Assembly: GCA_020722575.1 (NCBI GenBank)
Contig: DYKN01000002.1
Location: 1-64,000 of the forward strand
Source: Rikenella microfusus
GTDB taxonomy: Bacteria > Bacteroidota > Bacteroidia > Bacteroidales > VadinHA17
Direction: 5' to 3'
Length of the DNA: 64,000 nt
Part shown: positions 1-9,975 of the stretch, one piece after another
Layout: each line of letters begins with the position of its first letter
Numbering within the stretch: the stretch's first letter is position 1
The notes under the pieces: generated by a model
What the model was told of the DNA's origin: nothing
What the model saw: the letters and a program-made list of their open reading frames with translations, nothing else
Database searches by the model: none
Translations under genes and position numbers: made by a program

Positions 1-3
1 ATT

Positions 4-79
4 GCGGGAATAGCTCAGTTGGTAGAGCATCAGCTTCCCAAGCTGAGGGTCGCGGGTTCGAATCCCGTTTCCCGCTCCA
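4..79 (+). tRNA. tRNA-Gly (anticodon CCC)
   Basis: A full cloverleaf can be drawn. The acceptor arm GCGGGAA (4-10) pairs with TTCCCGC (69-75). The D arm has the usual AGCTCAGTTGGTAGAGC form. The anticodon stem TCAGC/GCTGA encloses the loop TTCCCAA, giving anticodon CCC. The T loop TTCGAAT is canonical. The 3' CCA is encoded at 77-79, unlike in the tRNA-Lys gene later in this window. Confidence 0.97.
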
Positions 80-243
80 TGCGTTCCACTACCGGCATCG
101 ATATCCTTAAAATGCTGATTTAAAAACTATAACCCATTTTTCAGAAAGGAAAAATTTATTTCTTTCTGATAACTGAAATAAATTCGTCCATGTTACCAGA
201 GAAATCAAACTTTTAACTCAAACCAGTTTTTAATTAAATCTAT

Positions 244-275
244 ATTGCAGTTTCTGAATACATACTATAAATTTG
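244..275 (+). promoter_or_regulatory. Candidate Bacteroidota-type promoter of cinA
   Basis: TAAATTTG at 268-275 matches the TAnnTTTG -7 element of the Bacteroidota primary sigma factor. A partial -33 element (ATTG, 244-247) lies 20 bases upstream. The predicted transcription start, near 282, would give a leader of about 20 bases before the cinA ATG. Nothing else is recognisable in the stretch between the tRNA and cinA. Confidence 0.55.
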
Positions 276-301
276 CATCACAGGATAATATATAATATCT
301 C

Positions 302-1543
302 ATGACTGCAGAAATTATTTCCATAGGTGACGAAATTTTGATCGGGCAAACGATTAATACAAATGCTGCCTGGATGGGTGCTGAGCTTAGTAGAATTGGT
401 TTTGAAATTTCCAGGGTGACAACCATACCTGATAAACGTGAAAGTATCCTGATGGCTCTTTCGGAAGTTACGGGTAGAGTAGAAGTAGTTCTTATTACTG
501 GTGGATTGGGTCCTACAAGCGATGATATAACAAAATATGCTCTGTGTGAATTTTTTAATACAACACTGGTAACAAACCAGGAAGTTCTGGGAATGATAGA
601 ACTGATGTTTCAGAGACGTAATTTGCCGATGAATGAAAGTAACCGTAAACAGGCAGAAGTGCCTGAATCATGCAGAGTGCTTTATAATGCTACAGGGACT
701 GCACCGGGAATGTGGTTCGAAAAAGGAGGAACTATATTTGTTTCAATGCCCGGAGTACCACTTGAAATGAGATATATAATGAAGGAACATGTTCTGCCTG
801 AACTGAGAAAAAGATTCCGTTCAAGCATTATAATACATAAGAACATAATGACATACGGAACATTCGAAGCCCGATTATCAGAAATCCTTGAAGAATTTGA
901 ATCACAACTTCCTTCAAATATTAAACTGGCATATCTTCCATCAACCGGAATTATTAAACTCAGACTTACCGGCAGAGGAAATAACAGAAGAGAACTTGCC
1001 AATCAAATTAAAGATCAGGTTAATAAACTTTATAACATAATACCCGAACTGATTTATGGCGAAGATGAAGAAACACTTGAACAGGCTGTTTCCAGAATCC
1101 TTAAACAAAAATGTTATACAATTGCAGTTGCGGAAAGTTGTACAGGTGGCATGATATCTCATTTAATTACAAGTGTTCCGGGTAGTTCTGCTTTTTTCAA
1201 AGGCTCTGTTGTTGCATATGATAATAGTATTAAAACCGATCTGCTTGGTGTTAAAAAGGAAACTTTAAATAAATATGGTGCCGTTAGTAAGGAAACCGCT
1301 ATCGAAATGGCTCAGGGAGCATTAAGACTCTTTAATTGTGATTTTTCTTTAGCCACGACAGGTATTGCAGGGCCGGATGGCGGAACTCCCGAGAAACCTG
1401 TTGGAATTGTCTGGATTGCTGTAGCTTCAAAGGAAAAAACCGAATCAGCCAGTTTTCATTTTATACACGACAGAGAGACTAATATTTGGCACTTTTCGTT
1501 TTCGGCACTTAATATGTTACGGCTTCGTATTATAAAAACATGA
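302..1543 (+). CDS. cinA: CinA family protein (nicotinamide-nucleotide amidase)
   Basis: CinA-type protein of 413 residues, the usual full length. The N-terminal MoaB/MogA-like domain (about 1-170) carries GGLGPTSDD at residues 67-75. The C-terminal PncC domain (about 255-413) carries AVAESCTGG near residue 275 and TTGIAGPDGG near 352. In characterised members the C-terminal domain deamidates nicotinamide mononucleotide for NAD salvage, and the N-terminal domain (COG1058) acts on ADP-ribose. The link to competence is historical and need not apply here. The ATG at 302 begins directly with the conserved AEIISIGDEIL strand, so the start is secure. The gene stands alone, about 100 bases before the ribosomal protein genes. 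Confidence 0.95.
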   Translation: MTAEIISIGDEILIGQTINTNAAWMGAELSRIGFEISRVTTIPDKRESILMALSEVTGRVEVVLITGGLGPTSDDITKYALCEFFNTTLVTNQEVLGMIELMFQRRNLPMNESNRKQAEVPESCRVLYNATGTAPGMWFEKGGTIFVSMPGVPLEMRYIMKEHVLPELRKRFRSSIIIHKNIMTYGTFEARLSEILEEFESQLPSNIKLAYLPSTGIIKLRLTGRGNNRRELANQIKDQVNKLYNIIPELIYGEDEETLEQAVSRILKQKCYTIAVAESCTGGMISHLITSVPGSSAFFKGSVVAYDNSIKTDLLGVKKETLNKYGAVSKETAIEMAQGALRLFNCDFSLATTGIAGPDGGTPEKPVGIVWIAVASKEKTESASFHFIHDRETNIWHFSFSALNMLRLRIIKT

Positions 1544-1568
1544 TAAAACAAAAAAAGTTTGCCTGAAA

Positions 1569-1600
1569 TTTGTTTAATACAATAAAAATGACGTAATTTG
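1569..1600 (+). promoter_or_regulatory. Possible promoter of the rpmB operon
   Basis: TTTG at 1569-1572 is followed by TAATTTG at 1594-1600. The -7 element has one base fewer than the TAnnTTTG consensus between TA and TTTG, so the match is imperfect. It lies about 48 bases before the rpmB ATG, a plausible distance for a ribosomal protein operon leader. Confidence 0.35.
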
Positions 1601-1647
1601 CGCTTCAATTTTAAGATTCATTTTTTAATACTTGAAAAATAATTAAG

Positions 1648-1890
1648 ATGGCACGTATTTGTCAGATAACCGGCAAAAAAGCGATGAGGGGTAATAATGT
1701 ATCCCATTCTAAGAGAAGGACTAAAAGATTATTCCGCCCAAATCTTTTTGAAAAAAAATATTTCCTGCCCGATGAAAAAAGATGGATCACACTTAAAGTT
1801 TCGGCTGCAGGTATACGCCTTATTGATAAGATAGGCTTGAGTACCGCATTAAAGGAAGCAAGAGAAAAAGGTTATATTGATAAATATTAA
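1648..1890 (+). CDS. rpmB: 50S ribosomal protein L28
   Basis: Complete L28 of 80 residues. It opens with [20 protein letters not shown], the typical L28 start with the TGK element and the following basic SKRRTKR stretch that contacts 23S rRNA. No zinc-binding cysteine pairs are seen beyond a single Cys near the N terminus, so this resembles the zinc-free form. It is followed after 11 bases by rpmG and then by a DUF4295 gene, the usual order in Bacteroidota, which supports one operon. Confidence 0.97.
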   Translation: MARICQITGKKAMRGNNVSHSKRRTKRLFRPNLFEKKYFLPDEKRWITLKVSAAGIRLIDKIGLSTALKEAREKGYIDKY

Positions 1891-1901
1891 AGGAGAAAAT
1901 C

Positions 1902-2090
1902 ATGGGAAAAAAGTCAAAAGGTAACAGGCAACAAATCATTCTTGAATGTACCGAACATAAAGATAGCGGATTGCCAGGAACATCAAGATATATCACCACT
2001 AAAAACAAAAAGAATACTCCTGACCGTCTTGAAAGGAGAAAATATAATCCTATTCTGAAAAGATATACAATTCATAGAGAAATAAAATAG
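1902..2090 (+). CDS. rpmG: 50S ribosomal protein L33
   Basis: Small basic ribosomal protein of 62 residues matching L33: it contains the IILECTEHK strand and the conserved [21 protein letters not shown] segment. Only one cysteine is present (in LECTE), so this is the non-zinc type. AGGAGA lies 6 bases before the ATG, a good ribosome binding site for this phylum. It sits between rpmB and the DUF4295 gene in the same operon. Confidence 0.96.
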   Translation: MGKKSKGNRQQIILECTEHKDSGLPGTSRYITTKNKKNTPDRLERRKYNPILKRYTIHREIK

Positions 2091-2097
2091 TTAAATT

Positions 2098-2253
2098 ATG
2101 GCAAAGAAAGTTGTTGCAACACTGAAAACCGGAGTAGGTAAAAATTATACAAGGTGTATCAAAATGGTAAAATCACCAAAAACCGGTGCATATATCTTTA
2201 AAGAAGAAATCGTACATAACGATCACGTTAACGATTTTTTTAATAGAAAATAA
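2098..2253 (+). CDS. DUF4295 family small basic protein
   Basis: A 51-residue gene starting MAKKVVATLKTGVGKNYTR and ending with a TAA at 2251-2253. It carries 10 lysines and 3 arginines and a YIFKEEIV strand. Proteins of this type (DUF4295) are found directly behind rpmB-rpmG in Bacteroidota, and this genomic position strongly suggests a ribosome-associated role, although no biochemical function is known to me. The start is 7 bases after the rpmG stop, and a strong terminator follows, so it is the last gene of the L28-L33 operon. Confidence 0.88.
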   Translation: MAKKVVATLKTGVGKNYTRCIKMVKSPKTGAYIFKEEIVHNDHVNDFFNRK

Positions 2254-2271
2254 ATTTTCATAAATCACACG

Positions 2272-2306
2272 AAAAAGCTTTCTTCCAGAAGAAGAGGGCT
2301 TTTTTT
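2272..2306 (+). terminator. Rho-independent terminator after rpmB-rpmG-DUF4295
   Basis: The 5' arm AAAAAGCTTTCTTC (2272-2285) pairs with GAAGAGGGCTTTTT (2291-2304) through 14 pairs, two of them G-U, around a 5-base loop, and ends in a T run. It lies upstream of the true ftsY start, which rules out the alternative TTG codon at 2305 as the ftsY start. Confidence 0.88.
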
Positions 2307-2334
2307 GTCCTTGTCAGTAACCTTCATCAACAAA

Positions 2335-3285
2335 ATGAGTATATTCGGATTTCAAGGTAAAAACGATAAAAAAAGTCTCAATCAGGGACTTCAGAAAACG
2401 AGGGAGAGCGTATTTGCAAAACTTTCGCGTGCAATCATTGGAAAATCACATGTTGATGACGACGTCCTTGATAATCTGGAAGAAGTTCTTGTTTCATCTG
2501 ATGTCGGTGTGGAAACAACTATCAGAATCATTGATAGAATTGAGAAAAGAGTTGCCAGGGAAAAATATCTTGGTACTGAAGAACTGAACAGGATTCTTAA
2601 AGAGGAAATTGCATCGCTTCTCGAAGAAAACAAAACTGTTCCCGTACCCGACTTTTCTTCACCTTTACCTCATACTCCCTATGTTATTCTGGTTGTTGGT
2701 GTTAACGGAACCGGAAAGACAACCACAATTGGTAAGCTTGCTTACCAGTATAGAATCGCCGGCAGAAAAGTTTTGCTTGGAGCTGCTGATACTTTCAGGG
2801 CAGCAGCAATAGACCAGCTGGTAGTATGGGCACAGAGGGCAGGTGTCCCTGTCATTAAACATCAAATGGGCTCCGACCCGGCGGCTGTCGCATATGAAAC
2901 CCTCCAGAAAGCTATCTCAACAGAAACGGATGTCGTAATTATTGATACCGCTGGCAGGCTTCACAATAAAATAAACCTCATGAATGAACTTTCAAAAATA
3001 AAGAGAGTACTGGAAAAATTGGTACCTGAAGCTCCTCATGAAGTGCTTCTGGTACTTGATGGATCAACCGGGCAGAATGCATTCGAACAGGCAAAACAAT
3101 TTACCTCTTCTGCCGGTATTACTGCTCTCGTAATTACAAAACTCGATGGTACTGCAAAAGGTGGCGTTGTACTCGGAATATCCGACCAGCTTAAAATTCC
3201 TGTTAAGTATATAGGAACGGGAGAAAAGATTGAAGATATCCGTATTTTTGACCGATTCGAATTTGTAAATTCCCTTTTCGGTTGA
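2335..3285 (+). CDS. ftsY: Signal recognition particle receptor FtsY
   Basis: SRP receptor GTPase of 316 residues that docks ribosome-SRP complexes at the inner membrane for co-translational insertion. The N helical bundle is about residues 10-95. The G domain carries the P-loop GVNGTGKTTT near 120, DTFRAAA near 145, DTAGRLHNK near 203 and TKLDGTAKGG near 268. The acidic A domain of enterobacterial FtsY is absent; this short form is usual in Bacteroidota. I place the start at ATG 2335 (MSIFGF) because the reading frame upstream runs through a terminator hairpin. rimO follows closely and is probably co-transcribed. Confidence 0.96.
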   Translation: MSIFGFQGKNDKKSLNQGLQKTRESVFAKLSRAIIGKSHVDDDVLDNLEEVLVSSDVGVETTIRIIDRIEKRVAREKYLGTEELNRILKEEIASLLEENKTVPVPDFSSPLPHTPYVILVVGVNGTGKTTTIGKLAYQYRIAGRKVLLGAADTFRAAAIDQLVVWAQRAGVPVIKHQMGSDPAAVAYETLQKAISTETDVVIIDTAGRLHNKINLMNELSKIKRVLEKLVPEAPHEVLLVLDGSTGQNAFEQAKQFTSSAGITALVITKLDGTAKGGVVLGISDQLKIPVKYIGTGEKIEDIRIFDRFEFVNSLFG

Positions 3286-3308
3286 TTATACCAGCCATTA
3301 ATCCTGAC

Positions 3309-4604
3309 ATGAAATCGGAAACCATTAAAGTCGTTACACTCGGCTGTTCAAAAAATACAGTTGACTCCGAGTTACTTTTGAAACAACTCAGGGAAAACGG
3401 TTTTAATGTTTCATTCGACGAACAAATAAATAATTCTGATATTGTAATTGTTAATACATGCGGTTTTATTAACGATGCAAAAGAAGAAAGCATTAATACA
3501 ATTCTCAGGTACGTTGATCTGAAAAATAGAGGATTTATTAAGAGACTGTTTGTTACAGGTTGTCTCGCCGAGAGATATATGAAAACCCTTCAAAAAGAAA
3601 TACCTGAAGTGGATTTTTTTTCGGGAGTTAACAGTACGGATAAGATTCTAAACCAGCTTGGATGCTCAATCAAAGAAAATATACTTCCCGATCGTATCCT
3701 TACAGGACCTGGTTATTATGCTTACCTTAAAATCTCCGAAGGTTGCAACAGGCATTGTGCTTTCTGTAGCATCCCTATGATTCGTGGAAAACATATATCA
3801 AGACCTTGGGAAGATATATTAAATGAAACATCAATACTCGCAGAAAAAGGAGTAAAGGAACTTATACTTATTGCACAGGACCTGAATTTTTACGGAATTG
3901 ATTTGAACAGGAAAAGGATGCTCCCATTCCTTCTAGAAGAAATTCTTAAGCAAAACCTCTTTGAGTGGATAAGACTACAGTATCTCTATCCAGCTGGATT
4001 TACGGAAGCATTACTTGATATAATAAAGAATAACATTCAGATATGTAAATATATAGACATACCGATTCAACATATTACTGACAGGATGCTGAATATGATG
4101 AAGCGGGGTTACACAAGGTATTCACTTGAAAAGTTGCTTTGGGAAATAAGGGAAAAAATACCAGGAGTCGCAATCAGAACAACTCTTATTACAGGTCATC
4201 CGGGTGAAACAAAAAAGGACTTTGAAGAGTTAAAAAAATTTATTTCGGAATTCAGGTTTGAGAGATTGGGAGTTTTCAGATACTCAAATGAAGAAGGTAC
4301 ATATTCATATCGCAATTATAAAAATTCCATACCTGAGAAGGAGAAGATTTTACGGGCTTCAGAACTTATGGAAATTCAACAGGCTATCTCACTCGATATT
4401 AACAGGAGTAAGATTGATAAAGCAGTCAGGGTAATAATTGACAGGAGGGAAGGGGAGTATTTTATCGGAAGAACTGAAGCCGACAGTCCTGAAGTTGATC
4501 AAGAAGTACTTATCAAATCAAATTTCAGGCTTTTGCCGGGACAATTTTATAATGTCCTTATTAAAAGTGCTGCAGAGTTTGACTTATACGGTATTCCCGA
4601 ATAA
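3309..4604 (+). CDS. rimO: Ribosomal protein S12 methylthiotransferase RimO
   Basis: Radical SAM enzyme of 431 residues that adds a methylthio group to the conserved aspartate of ribosomal protein S12. The N-terminal UPF0004 domain supplies three cysteines for one Fe-S cluster (in LGCSKN, NTCGFI and TGCLAERY). The radical SAM triad CxxxCxxC is C146, C150 and C153 (GCNRHCAFCSIP). The C-terminal TRAM domain spans about 365-431. LGCSKN and CSIPMIRG favour RimO over the tRNA enzyme MiaB. The ATG at 3309 is preferred to an upstream TTG that would overlap the ftsY stop. The stop lies 6 bases from the convergent clpC stop. Confidence 0.95.
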   Translation: MKSETIKVVTLGCSKNTVDSELLLKQLRENGFNVSFDEQINNSDIVIVNTCGFINDAKEESINTILRYVDLKNRGFIKRLFVTGCLAERYMKTLQKEIPEVDFFSGVNSTDKILNQLGCSIKENILPDRILTGPGYYAYLKISEGCNRHCAFCSIPMIRGKHISRPWEDILNETSILAEKGVKELILIAQDLNFYGIDLNRKRMLPFLLEEILKQNLFEWIRLQYLYPAGFTEALLDIIKNNIQICKYIDIPIQHITDRMLNMMKRGYTRYSLEKLLWEIREKIPGVAIRTTLITGHPGETKKDFEELKKFISEFRFERLGVFRYSNEEGTYSYRNYKNSIPEKEKILRASELMEIQQAISLDINRSKIDKAVRVIIDRREGEYFIGRTEADSPEVDQEVLIKSNFRLLPGQFYNVLIKSAAEFDLYGIPE

Positions 4605-4610
4605 AGATCA

Positions 4611-7175
4611 CTACTGCTGATTTTTTTGCAGCGGATCAGTCTTCGTCTTATTGTTATCGTCTGCTTCTTTAATTTTTTTCCTGACAGAAATTTTGATTTC
4701 GGTTTTTGCCTTGTTAAGGCCGACACTGATATAATCTCCCTCTTCAAAAACAGTTTTGATCAATATTTCAGCCATTGGATCTTCCAGATACTTCTGAATT
4801 GCTCGTTTAAGGGGTCTGGCGCCGAAGTTTGCATCAAATCCTTTCTCGGCAATAAAATCCTTTGCAGCTCGTGATACCTTAATATTATAACCAAGTGCCT
4901 TGATTCTGTCGAAAAGACCCTGAAGTTCAATATCGATAATTTTGTCTATATCCCTCTTTTCCAGAGGATTAAAGATAATAACATCATCAATTCTGTTAAG
5001 AAATTCAGGAGCAAAGGTTTTTTGAAGGGCTTTCTGGAGAATACTTCTGGTTTGTTCTTCCCTTGATGCTTTTCTGGCAGCGGTTTCAAAACCTACGCCT
5101 CTTCCGAACTCAGATATCTGTCTGGTTCCAATATTGGATGTTAAAATTACAATTGTATTCCTGAAATCAACTTTTCTTCCAAGGCTATCGGTCAACTGAC
5201 CTTCATCAAGCACCTGGAGAAGAATATTGAAAACATCAGGATGAGCCTTTTCTATTTCATCGAGAAGCACCACGGAATATGGTTTTCTTCTTATTTTTTC
5301 AGTAAGTTGACCACCTTCTTCATAACCCACATATCCTGGAGGGGCACCGACAAGTCGCGAAACTGAGAATTTTTCCATATATTCACTCATGTCAATCCTG
5401 ACCAGGTTATCTGTACTGTCGAAAAGAAACTTTGCCAGTACTTTTGCAAGCTGGGTTTTGCCAACACCTGTCGGACCAAGAAAGATAAAAGAACCAATAG
5501 GTTTGTTCGGGTCTTTTAACCCTGCACGGTTACGCTGAATTGCTTTGACCACTTTTTCAATAGCCTCATCCTGTCCGATAATATTCTTCTTTAACTCATC
5601 AGCCATTTTCATAAGCCTTGTTCCTTCTGTCTGAGCTATTCTCTGGACCGGAATGCCTGTCATCATTGCAACAACTTCTGCCACTTTATCAGCATCAACC
5701 ACTTCCTTGTTACGAGAAAGTTCTTTCTCCCACTTTTTCTTCTCAAGTTCAATAAGATCATAAAGTTCTTTTTCCTTATCCCTGAAACTTGCTGCTTTTT
5801 CAAAATTCTGATTTTTAACTGCCGCCATCTTTTCTTTTTTGGTTTCCTCTAATTGTTTTTCAAGTGCAAGAATTTTTTCGGGAACAACAATATTTGAAAT
5901 ATGCACTCTTGAACCAGCCTCATCGAGTGCATCTATTGCTTTGTCGGGAAGATGACGGTCGGTTATGTATCTTGCAGTAAGCTTTACACATGCTTCAATT
6001 GCTTCATCAGTATAGATCACATTATGATGTTCTTCGTATCTCTCCTTTATATTATGCAGAATATTGATCGTTTCCTCAATAGTTGTAGGTTCTACAAGCA
6101 CTTTCTGGAATCTTCTTTCCAGTGCGCCATCTTTCTCTATATGTTCCCTGTATTCATCGAGGGTTGTTGCACCAATACATTGTATTTCACCTCTGGCAAG
6201 TGCGGGTTTAAGCATATTTGCAGCATCAAGTGAACCTGTAGCACCTCCAGCTCCGACAATGGTATGAATCTCGTCTATAAATAAAATGATATTATTATTT
6301 TTCGACAATTCATTCAGTATTGCCTTCATCCGTTCCTCAAACTGACCCCTGTATTTTGTTCCAGCAACTATTGAAGCCAGATCGAGAGCAACAACCCTTT
6401 TGTTGAAAAGTACCCGTGATACATTTTTCTTGACAATCCTCAGTGCAAGGCCTTCAGCAATAGCTGATTTTCCCACTCCCGGCTCACCAATGAGAACAGG
6501 ATTATTCTTTTTCCTTCTTGAAAGTATCTGAGCAAGTCTCTCAATCTCTCGCTCCCTTCCAACTATAGGATCAAGAGTTCCTTCTTCAGCAGCTTTTGTA
6601 AGATCAATACCAAAATTATCGAGAACCGGTGTTTCAGATGCAGGTTTCGAAGAAGAAGAACCCGACGAACTTCTGCCAGATGTACCGAAACCTATTCCTT
6701 CATCATCCTCATCTCTTGGATAATCAGCTCTGGCCGACGGCATATCATTTTCCACATACCGCCTAACTGAATGGTAATCTACCGACATTTCTGCCAAAAA
6801 CCTGGTTACAAGTGTGGCTTCATCCTTAAGAATTGCCAAGAGGAGATGTTCAGATTCAATAGTCTGACTTTTAAGTGACCTTGCTTCAAGATGAACTAGT
6901 TTCAGAATTCTTTCAGTACTTTTTAATAAGGGTATGACAGCATCCTCTCTCATTTGAACAGGATTATCAACCCTGATACTCCTTTCTATTGAACCCTTTA
7001 ATACCAGCAGGTCCACTCCTGAACTAATCAGGATGTCAACCGCCATTCCTTCTCCTTCTCTTAAAATACCCAGAAAAAGATGTTCCGGACTAATATAATT
7101 GTTTCCCAGTCTTATAGCTTCCTCCTTGCTGAAGGAGAGTATATCTCTTACTCTTTGAGAAAATTGCGAATCCAT
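4611..7175 (-). CDS. clpC: ATP-dependent Clp protease ATP-binding subunit ClpC
   Basis: Hexameric AAA+ unfoldase of 854 residues that feeds substrates to ClpP. The Clp_N repeat domain is about 1-145. The first AAA module has GEPGVGKS near 229. A UVR-type coiled segment lies between the modules (about 440-475), which marks ClpC rather than ClpB or ClpA. The second AAA module has GPTGVGKT near 565 and [11 protein letters not shown]. Residues 150-175 form a Ser/Asp-rich linker. The start has a strong ribosome binding site (AAAAGGGGGAAAAA before ATG). A perfect inverted repeat lies in the leader (see 7204-7228). Convergent with rimO, divergent from gyrA. Confidence 0.97.
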   Translation of the reverse strand: MDSQFSQRVRDILSFSKEEAIRLGNNYISPEHLFLGILREGEGMAVDILISSGVDLLVLKGSIERSIRVDNPVQMREDAVIPLLKSTERILKLVHLEARSLKSQTIESEHLLLAILKDEATLVTRFLAEMSVDYHSVRRYVENDMPSARADYPRDEDDEGIGFGTSGRSSSGSSSSKPASETPVLDNFGIDLTKAAEEGTLDPIVGREREIERLAQILSRRKKNNPVLIGEPGVGKSAIAEGLALRIVKKNVSRVLFNKRVVALDLASIVAGTKYRGQFEERMKAILNELSKNNNIILFIDEIHTIVGAGGATGSLDAANMLKPALARGEIQCIGATTLDEYREHIEKDGALERRFQKVLVEPTTIEETINILHNIKERYEEHHNVIYTDEAIEACVKLTARYITDRHLPDKAIDALDEAGSRVHISNIVVPEKILALEKQLEETKKEKMAAVKNQNFEKAASFRDKEKELYDLIELEKKKWEKELSRNKEVVDADKVAEVVAMMTGIPVQRIAQTEGTRLMKMADELKKNIIGQDEAIEKVVKAIQRNRAGLKDPNKPIGSFIFLGPTGVGKTQLAKVLAKFLFDSTDNLVRIDMSEYMEKFSVSRLVGAPPGYVGYEEGGQLTEKIRRKPYSVVLLDEIEKAHPDVFNILLQVLDEGQLTDSLGRKVDFRNTIVILTSNIGTRQISEFGRGVGFETAARKASREEQTRSILQKALQKTFAPEFLNRIDDVIIFNPLEKRDIDKIIDIELQGLFDRIKALGYNIKVSRAAKDFIAEKGFDANFGARPLKRAIQKYLEDPMAEILIKTVFEEGDYISVGLNKAKTEIKISVRKKIKEADDNNKTKTDPLQKNQQ

Positions 7176-7203
7176 TTTTTCCCCCTTTTATTTGATATTT
7201 GTC

Positions 7204-7228
7204 ATTCTGTCAGAAAAAATGACAGAAT
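7204..7228. promoter_or_regulatory. Perfect 9-bp inverted repeat in the clpC leader
   Basis: ATTCTGTCA (7204-7212) and TGACAGAAT (7220-7228) are perfect reverse complements separated by 7 bases. On the clpC strand the repeat lies 29-53 bases before the start codon, just downstream of a candidate -7 element, so it would overlap the transcription start or leader. It is not a CIRCE element and has no T run, which argues against a terminator. It could be the operator of a stress regulator. Confidence 0.6.
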
Positions 7229-7246
7229 TTAAGTTTTTTACATTTA

Positions 7247-7254
7247 CAAAGTTA
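7247..7254 (-). promoter_or_regulatory. Candidate clpC -7 element
   Basis: Read on the minus strand this is TAACTTTG, a full match to TAnnTTTG. No clear TTTG is found at the right distance upstream, so only the -7 half is supported. The predicted start point, around 7240, is just before the inverted repeat at 7204-7228. Confidence 0.45.
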
Positions 7255-7423
7255 ATTTATTAATTCAAACCCATCTTTCAATTATCATGCCTGAATTATG
7301 AACATAGGTTGTGAAAAAATCAACATATTTTCTTCTCAAAGTTAGTTAAATTATATCTATTTTAGTGCTCTGGTTTCAGATAAAAAGTTTAATTATTATA
7401 TTATTGATTAATAATTATTTAAG

Positions 7424-9928
7424 GTGGAAAAAGTAATAAAAGTAAATATTGAAGAGGAAATGAAATCGGCCTACATCGATTATTCGATGTCGGTAATTGT
7501 ATCAAGAGCATTGCCTGATATAAGGGATGGACTGAAACCGGTTCACAGAAGAGTATTATACGGAATGTGGGAATTAGGTGTTCTATCAAACCGTCCATAT
7601 AAGAAATCAGCCAGAATAGTAGGGGAGGTGCTGGGTAAATATCATCCTCACGGTGACTCATCGGTATATGAGGCGATGGTAAGGATGGCGCAGGAATGGT
7701 CAATGAGATATCCACTGATTGATGGCCAGGGTAATTTCGGTTCAATTGACGGAGATAGCCCCGCTGCAATGAGATATACTGAGGCAAGGCTGAAAAAAAT
7801 TGCAGAAGAGACACTGGCTGATATTGATAAAAACACGGTTGATTTTCAGCTTAATTTTGATGATTCGCTTCAGGAACCTTTGGTACTGCCGGCAAAAGTA
7901 CCAAACCTTTTAATTAACGGAGCATCTGGAATCGCCGTAGGGATGGCAACAAACATGCCACCCCACAATCTGTCCGAAACAATTGATGCAATAATTGCAT
8001 ACATTAATAACAGGGACATCACAATTGCAGAGCTTCTGAAGTACATCAAAGGGCCTGATTTTCCTACCGGTGGTATTATTTACGGAGAACAGGGAATACG
8101 CGAAGCCTATGAAACCGGAAGAGGAAGAATTGTGATAAGAGCCCGTACCGAAATTGAACATACACATTCTGGCAGAGAATGCATTGTGGTAACGGAAATT
8201 CCCTATATGCTTAATAAAGCAGAAATGATTAAAAAAATTGCCGATCTGATCAATGACAGGAAACTGGAAGGAATTTCTTATATCAACGATGAGTCTGACC
8301 GTAACGGGATGAGGATTGTTATAATTCTTAAAAAAGATGCAACTGCAAATGTTGTGTTAAATAATCTTTTTAAATACACTCCGCTTCAGACTACATTTAA
8401 TGTTAATAATATAGCTCTTGTAAAAGGAAGGCCCCGCCTTCTGAATCTAAAAGAACTTATCAGCCATTATGTGAGTCACCGCCATAATATTATTCTCAGA
8501 AGAACCAGATATGAACTTGACCAGGCTGAAAAAAGAGCTCACATTCTTGAAGGACTTATTATTGCCAGTGACAATATTGATGAGGTTATTGCAATTATTA
8601 AAGATTCTTCAAATCCCGACGAAGCACGGGAACGGCTAATGGAGCGATTCTCCCTCTCGGAAATACAGGCAAGGGCTATTGTAGATATGCGCCTGAGGCA
8701 ATTGACAGGCCTTGAACAGGATAAACTCAGGTCAGAATATGAAGAGGTGAAAAAACAGATTGAATATCTGAGAAATGTCCTTGACAGTGTTGACCTGCAA
8801 ATGAAAATAATTAAGGATGAACTTCTTGAAATGAAGGAAAAGTATGGCGATGCAAGAAGGACAGAAATAGTACCCAATGCTGAAGAGTTCAATCCGGAGG
8901 ATTTTTATGCCGATGATGAAATGGTAATAACAATCTCAAACCTTGGATATATTAAAAGAACTCCTCTTACGGAATTTAGAAGGCAGAACCGCGGAGGAAC
9001 AGGGTCCAGGGGTAGTACCACACGTGATGAAGACTTTATCGAGCATCTGTATATCGCCACCATGCACAACACAATGCTCTTCTTTACTGCTCATGGCAGA
9101 TGCTACTGGCTTAAAGTTTACAATATACCTGAAGGAACAAGAATATCAAAGGGAAGAGCCATTCAGAATCTAATAAGCATAGAACCCGATGATAGCGTTA
9201 AAGCATATATAAATGTTAAAACTCTTGATGATGAGCAATATATAAAGAACAATTATATTGTTTTATGCACAGCAAAAGGCATCATTAAAAAAACCTCCCT
9301 CGAAGCATATTCCAGGCCAAGAAGTTCAGGAGTTAACGCAATAACTGTTAAACAGGGAGATGAACTGATTGAAGCAAGACTGACTAACGGCAACCATGAG
9401 ATAATGTTAGCGTTAAGATCCGGAAGAGCAATAAGATTTCCCGAAAAAACCGTCAGACCTATGGGTAGAGTTGCTTCAGGCGTCAGAGGCATTAAACTAT
9501 CATTTGAAAATGATGTGGTGATAGGTATGATTACCATTGAAAACCGGGAGAAGGATGTCTTTGTTGTATCCGAAAAAGGATATGGAAAACGTACTAATAT
9601 AGATAGTTATAGAATTACCAACAGGGGAGGGAAGGGGGTTAAAACTATTAATATTACCGAAAAGACAGGTTTTCTTATTGCCTTGAAAGCTGTAACAGAT
9701 AAACATGATCTGATGATAGTAACACAATTTGGTAATATCCTGAGAATACCTGTTTCACGAATTAGATTAATGGGAAGGGCAACTCAGGGCGTCAAGCTTA
9801 TAAATATTAAGGAAAATGATTCTATAGCATCAGTTGCATGTGTCGAGGTGGATGAAACCAGTGATGAAAAAAATGAAAAAATTTCTCCTGAAAATGATGA
9901 ATACGGTAAAGAATTTGAAGAATTATAA
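7424..9928 (+). CDS. gyrA: DNA gyrase subunit A
   Basis: Breakage-reunion subunit of gyrase, 834 residues. The catalytic tyrosine is in [10 protein letters not shown] (about Y118). The quinolone-resistance region reads [17 protein letters not shown]: serine at the E. coli Ser83 position and glutamate instead of aspartate at the Asp87 position. Six C-terminal beta-pinwheel blades follow, with the GyrA-box NRGGKG near 733, which separates it from ParC. The GTG at 7424 is chosen because [20 protein letters not shown] is the conserved GyrA N terminus; the next ATG, at 7460, would cut into it. The acidic tail (about 810-834) is typical. Confidence 0.96.
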   Translation: MEKVIKVNIEEEMKSAYIDYSMSVIVSRALPDIRDGLKPVHRRVLYGMWELGVLSNRPYKKSARIVGEVLGKYHPHGDSSVYEAMVRMAQEWSMRYPLIDGQGNFGSIDGDSPAAMRYTEARLKKIAEETLADIDKNTVDFQLNFDDSLQEPLVLPAKVPNLLINGASGIAVGMATNMPPHNLSETIDAIIAYINNRDITIAELLKYIKGPDFPTGGIIYGEQGIREAYETGRGRIVIRARTEIEHTHSGRECIVVTEIPYMLNKAEMIKKIADLINDRKLEGISYINDESDRNGMRIVIILKKDATANVVLNNLFKYTPLQTTFNVNNIALVKGRPRLLNLKELISHYVSHRHNIILRRTRYELDQAEKRAHILEGLIIASDNIDEVIAIIKDSSNPDEARERLMERFSLSEIQARAIVDMRLRQLTGLEQDKLRSEYEEVKKQIEYLRNVLDSVDLQMKIIKDELLEMKEKYGDARRTEIVPNAEEFNPEDFYADDEMVITISNLGYIKRTPLTEFRRQNRGGTGSRGSTTRDEDFIEHLYIATMHNTMLFFTAHGRCYWLKVYNIPEGTRISKGRAIQNLISIEPDDSVKAYINVKTLDDEQYIKNNYIVLCTAKGIIKKTSLEAYSRPRSSGVNAITVKQGDELIEARLTNGNHEIMLALRSGRAIRFPEKTVRPMGRVASGVRGIKLSFENDVVIGMITIENREKDVFVVSEKGYGKRTNIDSYRITNRGGKGVKTINITEKTGFLIALKAVTDKHDLMIVTQFGNILRIPVSRIRLMGRATQGVKLINIKENDSIASVACVEVDETSDEKNEKISPENDEYGKEFEEL

Positions 9929-9945
9929 GTAATGTTATAAATTTG
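9914..9945 (+). promoter_or_regulatory. Consensus promoter of the TPR gene, overlapping the gyrA end
   Basis: TTTG (9914-9917), a 20-base spacer and TAAATTTG (9938-9945) match the Bacteroidota promoter consensus in full. The -33 element lies inside the last codons of gyrA. The predicted start, near 9952, gives a leader of about 24 bases, so the TPR gene can be transcribed independently of gyrA. Confidence 0.7.
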
Positions 9946-9975
9946 AAGCAAATTAATTAATTAAAATTTAAACAA

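Noticed and set aside
2305..2334. Alternative upstream TTG start for ftsY
   Set aside because: It lies inside the terminator hairpin of the preceding operon; the FtsY family start fits ATG 2335.
7419..7814. 131-codon frame opposite the start of gyrA
   Set aside because: Runs antisense to conserved gyrase coding sequence; proline-rich composition is a by-product of gyrA codons.
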